Source of the DNA: VAZQ01 sp036555745
GTDB taxonomy: Bacteria; Pseudomonadota; Alphaproteobacteria; Rhizobiales; Xanthobacteraceae
Reading direction: 5' to 3'
NCBI GenBank assembly: GCA_036555745.1
Contig: DATBKV010000017.1
Location: 1 to 22,189 of the forward strand
Length of the DNA stretch: 22,189 nt
The notes under the pieces are model-generated. The model was not told the origin of the DNA. It searched no databases and saw nothing but the letters and a program-made list of their open reading frames with translations. Positions 8,044 to 15,610 of the stretch are shown here, piece by piece. The first letter of the stretch is position 1. Each line of letters begins with the position of its first letter. A program made the translations under genes and the position numbers.

Positions 8044-8424
8044 CTATTTGAGCTCCTTGAGCGCCTTCTCCAGGTCCATCCTGCGCGCCTCCGTAAGATC
8101 CGCTTGTACGCTCGCCGCAATCAGCGGCGCCAGCGTCCCGTCTCTCGCGGCTTCGGCCTGATAGGCCGCCTCGGCGGCGCGGAACTTCAGCCATGCCTCC
8201 TGGGCGGCGCGCAACCTCGCGCGGCGGACGGAATCGAGCCTGGCGCTGAGGCTTCGATAGGCCGAATTCATGCCTGCGTTCGCCTGCTTCAACCGCGCGA
8301 CCTCGCATTCGCGCATCGCGGCGGTGGTCGCGGCGTTTTCGCACGCGGACCCTCCCGCGGCGGTTTGGGCCAGCGCGCACATGACGACCAGCCACAGTGC
8401 CGTGATGAGCGCCCATCGCGCCAC
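8044..8424 (-). CDS. LprI-like (DUF1311) exported protein
   Basis: The product has 126 residues from a GTG at 8424; this start puts a signal peptide (hydrophobic core LITALWLVVMCALA) at the N-terminus, whereas the ATG at 8517 adds 31 unlikely residues in front. The mature part has the LprI pattern: C-x-N-A-x-T-x-x-x-M-x-x-C, then an N-x-x-Y helix, AQEAWLKFR, and TEARRMDLEKAL at the end. The second cysteine pair seen in many members is absent (FRAAEAAY). The family is named after a mycobacterial lysozyme inhibitor, but most members are uncharacterised. It directly precedes the muramidase gene (39 bases), which makes a functional pairing plausible. Confidence 0.75.
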   Translation of the reverse strand: MARWALITALWLVVMCALAQTAAGGSACENAATTAAMRECEVARLKQANAGMNSAYRSLSARLDSVRRARLRAAQEAWLKFRAAEAAYQAEAARDGTLAPLIAASVQADLTEARRMDLEKALKELK

Positions 8425-8747
8425 GCACGTCTCGCGCCGCCTTGGCCTGTCCAGCTCCCGGAACCCTCCCCCAACGGCCACGCTAACAGCGCCCAAAATG
8501 CCAGTCAATGGCGACAACTTTCCCTTTTGTCCGACCTCGCGCCAATGTGGCCACCAAACGCGGGCTGAAGATCGTCGTCGAAAATCCGGCTGGCGCGGGA
8601 GAAAGCCAGACGCGAAAGATCTGCCGATCGGCTGACCTCTCCAGGGGCGCGAGGACCGGGCTGGCCACGACTTCGCCTCGTGCAGTTATTCCCCGCCAAG
8701 CGGGGGGCGCTAGGCTATATTGCGGCAGCCGAACCTGGGAGAGGCGC
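8425..8747. other. Intergenic region between divergent genes
   Basis: About 320 bases separate the LprI-like gene and the C92 hydrolase gene. The open frame that runs through it on the plus strand (from 8508) lacks a ribosome binding site and gives low-complexity residues, so I read it as non-coding 5' region. It holds one clear hairpin (8691-8705) and a TATATT hexamer at 8716-8721. I see nothing else in it. Confidence 0.5.
8691..8705. promoter_or_regulatory. GC-rich hairpin ahead of C92 hydrolase gene
   Basis: CCCCGC (8691-8696) and GCGGGG (8700-8705) form a perfect 6-bp stem with a CAA loop, immediately upstream of a -10-like TATATT at 8716-8721. It overlaps the place a -35 box would occupy, so it could be a regulator site, or simply a GC-rich chance palindrome. 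Confidence 0.3.
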
Positions 8748-10307
8748 ATGGCAACAAGCTTAAACAAGCCACCTGCGGAGCGAACTGGACCCATATCCTG
8801 CCTCGCCAGCCTGATCTGCTTGCTTGCGGTCACACCCGGCTGGGCAATCGATAACGAAACGGTACGCAGCGCCGAGCGCAGCCATGCTGCCTGCCTCAGC
8901 CATCAACGCGAGGCCCATTCCGGCACCTCGCTGCTCGAGCGCCGCGAGGCCATGGCCCATGAAATCGAGCGTTATGAGGCGCTGGTCGAAGAAGCTTTGG
9001 GCATGCGGGCCGAGGCGATCCGCTTTCATCGCAGCCTGCAAGCAAAGGCCGGCAACAAGGAGCCGCTTAGTGGCGCCGATCTGCAGATGCTGCGCGAAGG
9101 CACTGCCGCCCTACTGGCCCAGCGGCAAACCCTGCTGAACGTAGCCGAGTCGCATGAGTGCTGGACCACCCGGGCCCCGAGCAAAGACCCGCAGGAAGCC
9201 GCCATCCAGGTTGCCGGCGTGGCCATGTCGCTCTCCGCCGCGCTGGTCCTCTACGACAACTACCTGTCAGCCATCGCGCCATACCGGAACGATCACGCCC
9301 TGCGCCAGTTGCTGAACAGCTCCGACAAGGGCTTCAACCTGCATGCCGGCAGGCTCAATGAAGTCTCCCAGAGCTTCAGCTCGGCCGACAACCGCCTGCG
9401 CGTTCAGCGCGCCGTCGACTGGCTGAACCAGCATCAGCAGGAAGCAGCGGCAGCGCCCATCCCCGGCTACCGCTACCTGCAAGCCCTGATCGAGCAAAGC
9501 CCTTCGCTGTCCATGGCGCGCCAGACCAACGCCGTGAACGAGATCGTGGGCGGAATCGGCTCGCTCAGCGATTCCGCCGTCGACGCCCTGTTCTCGTTGA
9601 AGGACGAAAGCACCAATTTCTCCAGCCTGCTGTTCGGCAATACGGTCGGCCTGGTCGAAACCCGCCGCGGCAAGCTCTATCGGCAGGCAAGCGTCGCCGA
9701 GCGGGTCAGCAACGCCCTGAAGGCGGCCGACATCCTGGTGGAGAAAACGCCCTTTCGCCTGACCGACGCCTTTATCCCCGGCCACTGGGGTCATGCGGCC
9801 ATCTGGGTGGGCAACGAGGCCGAGCTGAAAGCCCTGAAGATCTGGGATCACCCGGTCGTGGTTCCGCACCAGGCAGCGATTCGCAAAGGCCGTGGCGTCG
9901 TCGAAGCCCTGCGCTCCGGCGTCGAGCTCAATACCCTCGCGCACTTCCTGAATATCGACGACCTTGGCGTCCTGCGTCAGGACTCGGTGAGCGACGAAAA
10001 ACGCGCCGCGATCATCCTGCTCGCACTACGCCAGATCGGCAAACCCTACGATTTCAATTTCGACGCCGAGACGACCAACCGGGTGTTCTGCTCCAAGCTT
10101 GTCTATCTGGCCTACGGCGACCTGCAATGGCCTACCTCGCGCGTCATGGGCCGGGTCACGGTCAGCCCGGACAATATTGCCGAACGCTCCGTCGGCAACG
10201 GCCCGCTCAATGTCGTCCTGCTCTATCACGACGGACAGGAAGTTACCGAGAAGCAGCGGGATTTCATGCAGAAGCTGCTGAAGCCCGCTGCACTCGCCTC
10301 ACGCTGA
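8748..10307 (+). CDS. Exported YiiX/YebB-like (C92) NlpC/P60-superfamily cysteine hydrolase with long helical N-terminus
   Basis: The product has 519 residues. The ATG at 8748 has GGGAGAGG just upstream and a signal peptide (core ISCLASLICLLAVTPGWA). Residues about 35-330 are helical and unassigned, with likely coiled coil around 60-125 and a Cys in SHECW. The C-terminal part (about 335-519) has the permuted papain-like motifs of YiiX/YebB proteins: PGHWGHAAIWVG with His349, then IGKPYDFNFD and the nucleophile segment VFCSKLVYLAYG with Cys448. The order His-then-Cys marks the circularly permuted NlpC/P60 (C92) branch, whose members are thought to act on lipids or amide/peptide bonds in the envelope; the substrate here is unknown. 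It faces a muramidase/LprI gene pair divergently. Its end is convergent with the next gene through a shared hairpin. Confidence 0.8.
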   Translation: MATSLNKPPAERTGPISCLASLICLLAVTPGWAIDNETVRSAERSHAACLSHQREAHSGTSLLERREAMAHEIERYEALVEEALGMRAEAIRFHRSLQAKAGNKEPLSGADLQMLREGTAALLAQRQTLLNVAESHECWTTRAPSKDPQEAAIQVAGVAMSLSAALVLYDNYLSAIAPYRNDHALRQLLNSSDKGFNLHAGRLNEVSQSFSSADNRLRVQRAVDWLNQHQQEAAAAPIPGYRYLQALIEQSPSLSMARQTNAVNEIVGGIGSLSDSAVDALFSLKDESTNFSSLLFGNTVGLVETRRGKLYRQASVAERVSNALKAADILVEKTPFRLTDAFIPGHWGHAAIWVGNEAELKALKIWDHPVVVPHQAAIRKGRGVVEALRSGVELNTLAHFLNIDDLGVLRQDSVSDEKRAAIILLALRQIGKPYDFNFDAETTNRVFCSKLVYLAYGDLQWPTSRVMGRVTVSPDNIAERSVGNGPLNVVLLYHDGQEVTEKQRDFMQKLLKPAALASR

Positions 10308-10315
10308 TCGCTTCT

Positions 10316-10331
10316 GCACCCTTTAGGGTGC
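10316..10331. terminator. Bidirectional terminator-like hairpin between convergent genes
   Basis: GCACCC (10316-10321) and GGGTGC (10326-10331) form a 6-bp stem with loop TTTA, located between the stop of the C92 gene and the end of the minus-strand gene, whose stop codon is in the loop. There is no strong T-tract. Confidence 0.4.
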
Positions 10332-10679
10332 GAGCAGGTTTGCCGGCTGGCCTTCCAGGTAGTACCAGTAGCCGCCGTCGGATTCCCATTCGCCCGTACC
10401 GGATGGCTCGCGCCACGCGTCGCTCGCCCAGGTGATCGGTTGCCCGGGCGCGCCAGGCTGCGCGGTGCGCTCGACGCTGTTCGCGGGCATCACGTGCATG
10501 GCCGGTGTCGCTTGGATCACGGGCGTCGCATGCGTCGCGTGCGTCGTCGACACGGTCTGCTGCAGAATGCCCGGCAGCAGCAGAACCAGGGCCGCCAGCG
10601 CGACGGCGATCGTCAATGGCTTGCGCAGAATTCGTAGCGCCGCTGCGGCGTTCGCCTTCGCTTCGTCTCGCTTGTCCAT
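10323..10679 (-). CDS. Small single-pass membrane protein of unknown function
   Basis: The product has 118 residues. AAGGAGGG a few bases before the ATG is a near-perfect ribosome binding site. A basic cytoplasmic N-terminus (DKRDEAK, LRILRK) precedes one transmembrane helix (about 22-39), then a low-complexity linker rich in Thr, Ala, His, Pro and Met (for example THATHATPVIQATPAMHVMP), then an aromatic C-terminal end with GGYWYYLEG. I recognise no family. The His/Met-rich linker could bind metal, but this is speculative. Confidence 0.65.
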   Translation of the reverse strand: MDKRDEAKANAAAALRILRKPLTIAVALAALVLLLPGILQQTVSTTHATHATPVIQATPAMHVMPANSVERTAQPGAPGQPITWASDAWREPSGTGEWESDGGYWYYLEGQPANLLAP

Positions 10680-10809
10680 CGGCCCTCCTTGTGAATTCGC
10701 CGAGCGAGTATGTGCGGCGAGGGCCTGGAGCGAAATTGACCAGGCGTCCTACTACGTTCGGTCTATCGGTCCTTGGTCGAGCGGTCGAGGCCGTGCCGCG
10801 CGAAGATTT

Positions 10810-11112
10810 TCAAGTTAGCACCGCGGTGAGGCGCCGGCGCAGCGCCTCGGCTGCGAGCGGCTTCTTGACGACCGGATAGAGCCTTCCCTCCGACTCCAGC
10901 TCGCTCTTGCCCAGGTCCTCGCCCGTCACGATCACCGCCGGCGTCGGCTCGCCGCTGTAGCCTTGGACCGCGGCGATCGCGTCGAGGCCGGTCCGCCCGT
11001 CGGCGAGCTGCAAGTCGGCGACGATCGCGTCGGGAAAGCGCAGGTCGCGCTCGAGCAGCGCGGCGGGCTCCTCGAGCGAGCCGGCGGAAGGAAGGTCATG
11101 ATATCCAACCTC
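10810..11112 (-). pseudogene. Remnant of a response-regulator receiver domain (N-terminus missing)
   Basis: About 100 codons read as the last four fifths of a CheY-like receiver: IVADLQLADGRTGLDAI holds the phospho-acceptor Asp, IVTGEDL the conserved Thr, and VVKKPL the conserved Lys. The DGRTGLDAI and IVTGE style is usual in receivers at the C-terminus of hybrid histidine kinases. The first strand with the acidic pair is absent, no ATG, GTG or TTG lies in the right place, and the frame runs upstream into sequence antisense to the dehydrogenase gene, which starts only about 100 bases away. I therefore read it as the leftover 3' end of a deleted hybrid kinase or regulator gene. The long open frame extending to 11892 is not coding. 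Confidence 0.65.
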
Positions 11113-11208
11113 CGCCCGCGCTCGCCTTGCACAATGCTGTCGGCGAACCGTCCGCACGCGGCCCCGGGTCAGATTCTTTTGCAATAAGCTCCTCCTCCGG
11201 GAGAAGCG

Positions 11209-12084
11209 ATGGACAAGCTCGGTTTCATCGGCCTGGGCGTGATGGGCGAGCCCATGTGCCGGAACCTCGCCCGCCGCCACCGCGGCCAGGTTCTCGCCCA
11301 CGACTTGCGGCCCGAGCCGCTGAAGCGCCTCGCGCTCGACGGCGTCGCCGCGACGCGCTCCATCGCGGAGCTCGCTTCGCAGGCGGACGTCATCTTTCTT
11401 TCCCTGCCCGCCGAGCCGCAGGTGCGCGCGGTCGGCCTCGAACTTTCGCTCGCGGCGCGCGCCGGCCAGGCGATCGTCGACTGCAGCACGGCTCCGGTCG
11501 CGCTGGCGCGCGAGCTCGCCGCCGCGCTCACCGGGCGCGGCGCACATTTCGCGGACGCGCCGGTGGCGCGCACGCGCCAGGCGGCGATCGACGGCACCCT
11601 CGCCTTCATGGTCGGCGCCGACGCCTTCCTGTACCACCGCATCGAGCCTCTGCTGCGCGCGATGGGCACCGACGTCCTGCACTGCGGACCCCCGGGCGCG
11701 GGCCAGGCGGTCAAGCTTCTCAACAACATGGTCCTCTGCGCCACCGTCACCGCGCTCGCCGAGGCGCTGGCGGTGGCGAAGGCGAGCGGCGTGGTGGAGC
11801 CGAGGCTGCTTTTCGACGCGCTCGCCAAGGGCTCGGCCGACAGCTTCGCGCTGCGCAATCACGGCATGAAATCGCTCCTGCCCGAGTCGCACCCCGAGCG
11901 CGCCTTCCCGGTCAGCTACATGCTGAAGGACGTGACGTATGCGCTCGAGCTCGCGCGCGACGCCGGCCTCGAGCTCCAGTCAGCCGGCACGGTGAAGAAG
12001 CTGCTGGAGGAAGCCGCCGCGCTCGGCTTTGCCGACGCATACCACACCGCCGTGATCGAGGCAGTGCGCAAGCACCGCAGCTAG
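11209..12084 (+). CDS. NAD(P)-dependent beta-hydroxyacid dehydrogenase (3-hydroxyisobutyrate dehydrogenase family)
   Basis: The product has 291 residues, the usual length. GGGAGAAG lies just before the ATG. The Rossmann motif GFIGLGVMGEPM is at 5-16, the DCST segment at 91-94, and the catalytic lysine region GAGQAVKLLNNM has Lys169. Members reduce or oxidise small beta-hydroxyacids or semialdehydes such as 3-hydroxyisobutyrate, tartronate semialdehyde or 4-hydroxybutyrate. The substrate loop, normally DAPVSGG, reads DAPVARTR here (116-123): the glycine pair is lost and an Arg-Thr appears. Loops with Arg-Thr at this place are known to me from YihU-type enzymes (succinic semialdehyde or sulfolactaldehyde reduction), so the substrate is probably not 3-hydroxyisobutyrate. 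No catabolic partner gene is adjacent. Confidence 0.88.
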   Translation: MDKLGFIGLGVMGEPMCRNLARRHRGQVLAHDLRPEPLKRLALDGVAATRSIAELASQADVIFLSLPAEPQVRAVGLELSLAARAGQAIVDCSTAPVALARELAAALTGRGAHFADAPVARTRQAAIDGTLAFMVGADAFLYHRIEPLLRAMGTDVLHCGPPGAGQAVKLLNNMVLCATVTALAEALAVAKASGVVEPRLLFDALAKGSADSFALRNHGMKSLLPESHPERAFPVSYMLKDVTYALELARDAGLELQSAGTVKKLLEEAAALGFADAYHTAVIEAVRKHRS

Positions 12085-12154
12085 GAGCGGGGCACCCATT
12101 CATCCGTTGCATTTTGCCTGTGCGCCAACCACCCTCTGCTGCATAGTGGAGCGC

Positions 12155-12325
12155 ATGGCGCGAGAGCCGAAAAAGGAACCCGGCAGCACCACCGCGGCGT
12201 TCCGCAACCTCCTGCAGCGCGAGGATCTGACGATGAAGATCGTGCGCCGGAGGACGAACTTCGTTCTCATCGCTGCCATCGGCGCGCTTGCGCTGGCGGG
12301 ATGGCTGCTCACGTATTTCGTCTGA
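12155..12325 (+). CDS. Small single-helix membrane protein
   Basis: The product has 56 residues from ATG 12155, preceded by GTGGAG at short distance. A charged N-terminal half (REPKKEPG, LLQREDL) is followed by positively charged KIVRRR and one transmembrane helix (about 35-54) ending at the C-terminus. A shorter 30-residue form from the internal ATG at 12233 is possible. I recognise no family. Confidence 0.5.
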   Translation: MAREPKKEPGSTTAAFRNLLQREDLTMKIVRRRTNFVLIAAIGALALAGWLLTYFV

Positions 12326-12366
12326 GGCGCAGGAAGCACCGCCGCGATGCGGCCGCCGCGTGCCTT

Positions 12367-13488
12367 TCAGCTCAACGCCTCCCGAGTTCGGCGGTCACCT
12401 TCCACTACTGCCTTGTATAGCTTCGCTATGCGCTCGGCAACAAACCGCGTGTCGAAGCGCGTGGCCACTGTTTCCCGAGCGGCGCATTCGATCGCGCGTC
12501 TGCGGTCGGCAGGCAACTCCAGGACCTCGCGGATCGCTGCGGCGAACGCGCTCGCTCTGAATGAATGTACGAGACGTCCGTTCACGCCGTTTTCAAGGAC
12601 GTCGACAACGCCCCCGGCGGGTGACGCGATGCCTGGCGCGCCGCACGCCATCGCCTCCAGCAGCGTCACGGGCGTGCCCTCGCTGTGCGAAGGGAGTAGA
12701 AAGAGGTCCGCAGCCTGCAGCCATGGCGCCATCGCCTGGTTGCCGATGTTGCCGGGAAAGCGGCAGTTCGCGGGAGCGTTCGGTCTGACGCCCACCCCGA
12801 TGACGAGAAAGTCCGCTTGCGGGCACAGGCGGGCGCAGCCGATGAGGACATCGATCCCCTTCCGCTCGGCCGCGGCCGGTGAGCTCACCCACGCAATCAG
12901 GGGACGTGCTGCGCTCAAGCCCAGCCCCGCTCGGACCGAGGCGCGGTCACTCGCGGGCCGGAAGCGCTCGGTGTCGACGCCGCAGCTGATGACATCGATA
13001 CGAGCCGGATCGGCGCCGCAGTGCCGCACGAGCGCGTCCTTGATTTGCGAGCTCACGGCGATCAGGCGGGTCGACGCACGTACACAGAGGCGCTGCAGCA
13101 GCGCGTAGAGGCGGTTGCGGCGCGGCTCGTCGAGGGCGTCGCCCCGGTGAAACGTCACCACCAACGGGCGCGATCCGCGCAGCAACAACGCCGGCAGCGC
13201 CGAGTGAAAACCGTAGTGAGCGTGGATCAGATCGAACGAAGCCGCAGCGAGCGACCAGGCACCGCCGAGGTAGAAGGGAACATAGTTCACGTGCCGGCGT
13301 CGGGTCCTCGCTTCGACCGTTACATGCACGCCGAGCGCGCGTATGGATTCAACCTGCGTCCTTACGAACGATCCGAACCCCGGCTCTTCGCGGCCGGGGT
13401 ACATGTTGCTCAGCAGAAGGATATGCGGGGCGCCCGGAGCCCCGGTGCGCGCCGGGCGACGAGCGCCGGCGACGAGGCCTTGGAGCAT
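12367..13488 (-). CDS. GT4-family glycosyltransferase
   Basis: The product has 373 residues from ATG 13488; the same frame is open further up (TTG at 13554) but the first in-frame ATG is 13488 and neither start has a strong ribosome binding site. The fold is GT-B: the N-terminal half begins HILLLSNMYPGREEPGFGSFV and contains DLIHAHYGFHSALPAL (acceptor side) and LIAVSSQIKDALV. The C-terminal half has DVISCGVDTERFRP and PGNIGNQAMAPWLQAADLFLLPS, then the nucleotide-sugar EX7E motif (SEGTPVTLLEAMACG) that marks retaining GT4 enzymes. Such enzymes build polysaccharide, lipopolysaccharide or glycolipid. No other glycan genes flank it, so the product cannot be guessed. Confidence 0.88.
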   Translation of the reverse strand: MLQGLVAGARRPARTGAPGAPHILLLSNMYPGREEPGFGSFVRTQVESIRALGVHVTVEARTRRRHVNYVPFYLGGAWSLAAASFDLIHAHYGFHSALPALLLRGSRPLVVTFHRGDALDEPRRNRLYALLQRLCVRASTRLIAVSSQIKDALVRHCGADPARIDVISCGVDTERFRPASDRASVRAGLGLSAARPLIAWVSSPAAAERKGIDVLIGCARLCPQADFLVIGVGVRPNAPANCRFPGNIGNQAMAPWLQAADLFLLPSHSEGTPVTLLEAMACGAPGIASPAGGVVDVLENGVNGRLVHSFRASAFAAAIREVLELPADRRRAIECAARETVATRFDTRFVAERIAKLYKAVVEGDRRTREALS

Positions 13489-13806
13489 GGGGTCACTCTT
13501 GTCGCCGACGAGAAACTGCCTTGCGGCGCTGGCCAGGGACACCGGCGTCTTCAAGTCCGCCGCTCGCGCGTTGCCGACATGATGAGGTTCCTCGCGGTGA
13601 TTCTCGCAAGGGACCGCGCAAGGCTGACATCGTTTGCCAGCGGCGCTTCAGGGGCCCGCAAGGTACAGTCGCGCGCCTAAGACACTCCGATAGGGCACCT
13701 GGCCATAGTTCTTATGGCATGCCGACCCGTACTGGTCGGCTGAGCAGCGCCGCCCTCGCACGGCGGGAAGGGAGCCGGCCGCGACGCCCAATTCGGGGCT
13801 AATGCA
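13489..13806. other. Non-coding gap with three consecutive hairpins
   Basis: No convincing gene is present in these 318 bases. Three inverted repeats follow one another: GCCATA/TATGGC at 13702-13718, GCCGACC/GGTCGGC at 13721-13740, and CCGCC/GGCGG at 13750-13766. They lie downstream of the broken gene that ends at 13807 and upstream of the glycosyltransferase, so they could be terminators or a structured leader. Confidence 0.45.
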
Positions 13807-14349
13807 CTACAGCTTCGGTATCCCGGCGGCGAACCAGTTTTGGGTGGGTTGGCCAACGGTCCGAATCAGCAGGACCGGGCTGACGCACACACCGTCGGGT
13901 ATTGCCGGAGTCAGCGCGTCTTCGATACGAAAATCGCCGTTGGCCTTCAAGGCCACGCCACCAAGGTCGGACTGCGTGCTGTGCTGCTGGAACCCCGTGG
14001 GGTCTACGTCAAAGGGGAACGACGCAGATCACGGTCGCGAAGACTCGCTGGTTGCGTTCGTGCCGATGTTGTTGCCCCCGCCCAGCAGCAGCCCGCGCCC
14101 GTCGACCGAGATGCGGTCGGCTCTGAAGTCGGCCCTCAGATCTTCGATCACCCAGATCTGGCCGGGAGGCTGGACGCCGCGCACGATACTGCGGGTAACG
14201 ACTGTGGCGGTCGCGGCAGTTCCCTGTCCGCTCGAGACCGGGATCACGCCGATACCGCCCCTGAAGGCGGCGACGCGGTCGTCAGCCGCGGCATCGAGAC
14301 CGTGGGAAAGCGCTGCCAGCAAGAAAGCTGCAATCAGTGACTTCTTCAT
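13807..14349 (-). pseudogene. Secreted protein gene broken by apparent compensating indels
   Basis: From ATG 14349 (GGGAGG ribosome binding site; signal peptide MKKSLIAAFLLAALS...) the frame encodes a beta-rich secreted protein, with segments FRGGIGVIPVSS, RGVQPPGQIWVIEDL and SVDGRGLLLGGGNNIG. It meets a TGA at 14029-14031. The same frame then continues for 74 more codons to a TAG at 13807 with sensible protein (ALKANGDFRIEDALTP, PVLLIRTV, NWFAAGIPKL). Adding one base near the GG at 14050-14051 and removing one from the GGGG at 14014-14017 (plus-strand view) replaces the stop region by NATQRVFATVICVVPFDV, restoring a smooth sequence of about 180 residues. So either two compensating one-base indels occurred or the assembly has errors. 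I do not recognise a named family and the function is unknown. Confidence 0.6.
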
Positions 14350-14578
14350 GGAACCTCCCGAAGCGTAGTACTTCGGATTTTCCCCGCAAGCGGAGAACAG
14401 GACGGTGGCGCGGCCAATTCGCGAAGTTTCGATCGGTGTGGGAATAAATCCCACTGGCGGCCACGGAAAGGCCGCCTCGGGCCGACTGGGCTGGCGCAAT
14501 CCCCGGCTACGATCGACTTCTTCGGTTTTTCCGTAAGCCCGGCGGGGGTAAACTCGGTCGATCAAGGGGGCACCCACC

Positions 14579-15604
14579 ATGATCGACATGCATGCGCACT
14601 GGAGACCCGCCGAGCTCGCCGACGCCCTGCGCGCCCGCAGCCGCGAGCCGCGCATCGCGCGCAATCCTGACGGAGTCGAGGTGCTGAAGTCGCGAATGAG
14701 CGAAGAGCCGCTCGCCAGCGCTTTCGATCACGTCGATTTCCATCTCGATCGGATGGACCGCCAGGCGATCCGGATCAGCGTGCTGTCTCTCCTGGGCTCG
14801 TTTTGCTGGATTGAATCCCAGCCGCCAGACGTCGCCGTGCCGCTGTGCCGGACGGTGAACGACCGGCTTTCCGCCATCTGCCGGGAGCATCCCGGCCGCT
14901 TCGCGGCCTACGCCGCGCTGCCGCTGACCGACCTGTCCGCCGCGGCCGCCGAGCTCGACCGAGCGCTCCGGCTGCCGGGCATCATCGGCGCGCAGCTGCC
15001 CGGCAACGCCTTCCTCACGCGCAGCCACGCCGAAGCGATGCGCCCACTGCTGGAAGTCGCGAACCGCCGCCACGCCGTGCTCTTCGTCCACCATGGCCCC
15101 CGGCCGGGCGATGCGTTCCCCAAGGTGGCCGGCGACACGGACAACGCGCGCCGGCGCAACGGCACGCTCGACATGCAGGCTAGCCTTTCCTCGGTGATGG
15201 TGACGCTGTGCCTCACCGACTACCTCGCGGACTACCCCGACGCCATGGTTCACGTCCACAATCTGGGCGGCAACATTCCCTACGAGGTCGAGCGCATGGA
15301 CCACCGCTGCCTGCTCGACACGCCGAACGAGGAGCTGCCTTCCGCGCGCTTCCGGAAGGCGAAAGTCTACGTCGACTGCAACTCGTTCGGTCCGCGCGCG
15401 ATCGAGGCGGCCGTGGGGCTGTACGGCGCCGGCCGCATCGTCTGCGGAACCGACGGCACCGAGTTCGGCGTCGACTGGACGAGGAAGGCGCTCGCCGCGG
15501 CGCAGATCGGCGAGGAGGCGCGCGAGCGGATCCTCAACGGCAACGCCGCTGCGATGCTCGCTCGCGTCGCGAGGGGCACGCAGCGCGAGCCTGCCGTCGC
15601 CTAG
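14579..15604 (+). CDS. Amidohydrolase-family metalloenzyme (ACMSD/gamma-resorcylate decarboxylase-like)
   Basis: The product has 341 residues, close to the roughly 335 of ACMSD-type enzymes. AAGGGGGC lies before the ATG. Metal ligands appear in the expected order: the N-terminal HAH (His5, His7), a His in LFVHHGP (about 170), a His in HVHNLGG (about 224-226) and the Asp in CGTDGTEFG (about 291). This Amidohydro_2 group mostly performs nonoxidative decarboxylation or hydrolysis of aromatic and unsaturated acids. The segment HNLGGNIPYEVERMDHR replaces the family's usual AHGGG-type stretch, so the substrate is open. It converges with the dehydroquinase-like gene, with only 6 bases between stop codons. 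Confidence 0.85.
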   Translation: MIDMHAHWRPAELADALRARSREPRIARNPDGVEVLKSRMSEEPLASAFDHVDFHLDRMDRQAIRISVLSLLGSFCWIESQPPDVAVPLCRTVNDRLSAICREHPGRFAAYAALPLTDLSAAAAELDRALRLPGIIGAQLPGNAFLTRSHAEAMRPLLEVANRRHAVLFVHHGPRPGDAFPKVAGDTDNARRRNGTLDMQASLSSVMVTLCLTDYLADYPDAMVHVHNLGGNIPYEVERMDHRCLLDTPNEELPSARFRKAKVYVDCNSFGPRAIEAAVGLYGAGRIVCGTDGTEFGVDWTRKALAAAQIGEEARERILNGNAAAMLARVARGTQREPAVA

Positions 15605-15610
15605 ACGCGG

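Noticed and set aside
7450..8568. 372-residue plus-strand open frame
   Set aside because: Antisense to the muramidase and LprI-like genes, whose motifs and ribosome binding sites are clear.
8508..8747. N-terminal extension of the C92 hydrolase by 80 residues
   Set aside because: The signal peptide and the ribosome binding site both point to the ATG at 8748.
10510..10560. Repeated GCATGCGTCGCGTGCGTCG-like units as a possible repeat array
   Set aside because: They encode the Thr-His-Ala linker of the small membrane protein; too short and too few for a CRISPR or satellite.
11113..11892. Long minus-strand open frame running from the receiver remnant across the dehydrogenase gene
   Set aside because: Arg/Ala-rich translation without domain features, exactly antisense to a well-supported gene; a third-position GC artefact.
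13802..14368. 188-residue plus-strand open frame opposite the broken secreted-protein gene
   Set aside because: It is uninterrupted, but the minus strand has the ribosome binding site, signal peptide and coherent beta-rich protein on both sides of the stop.
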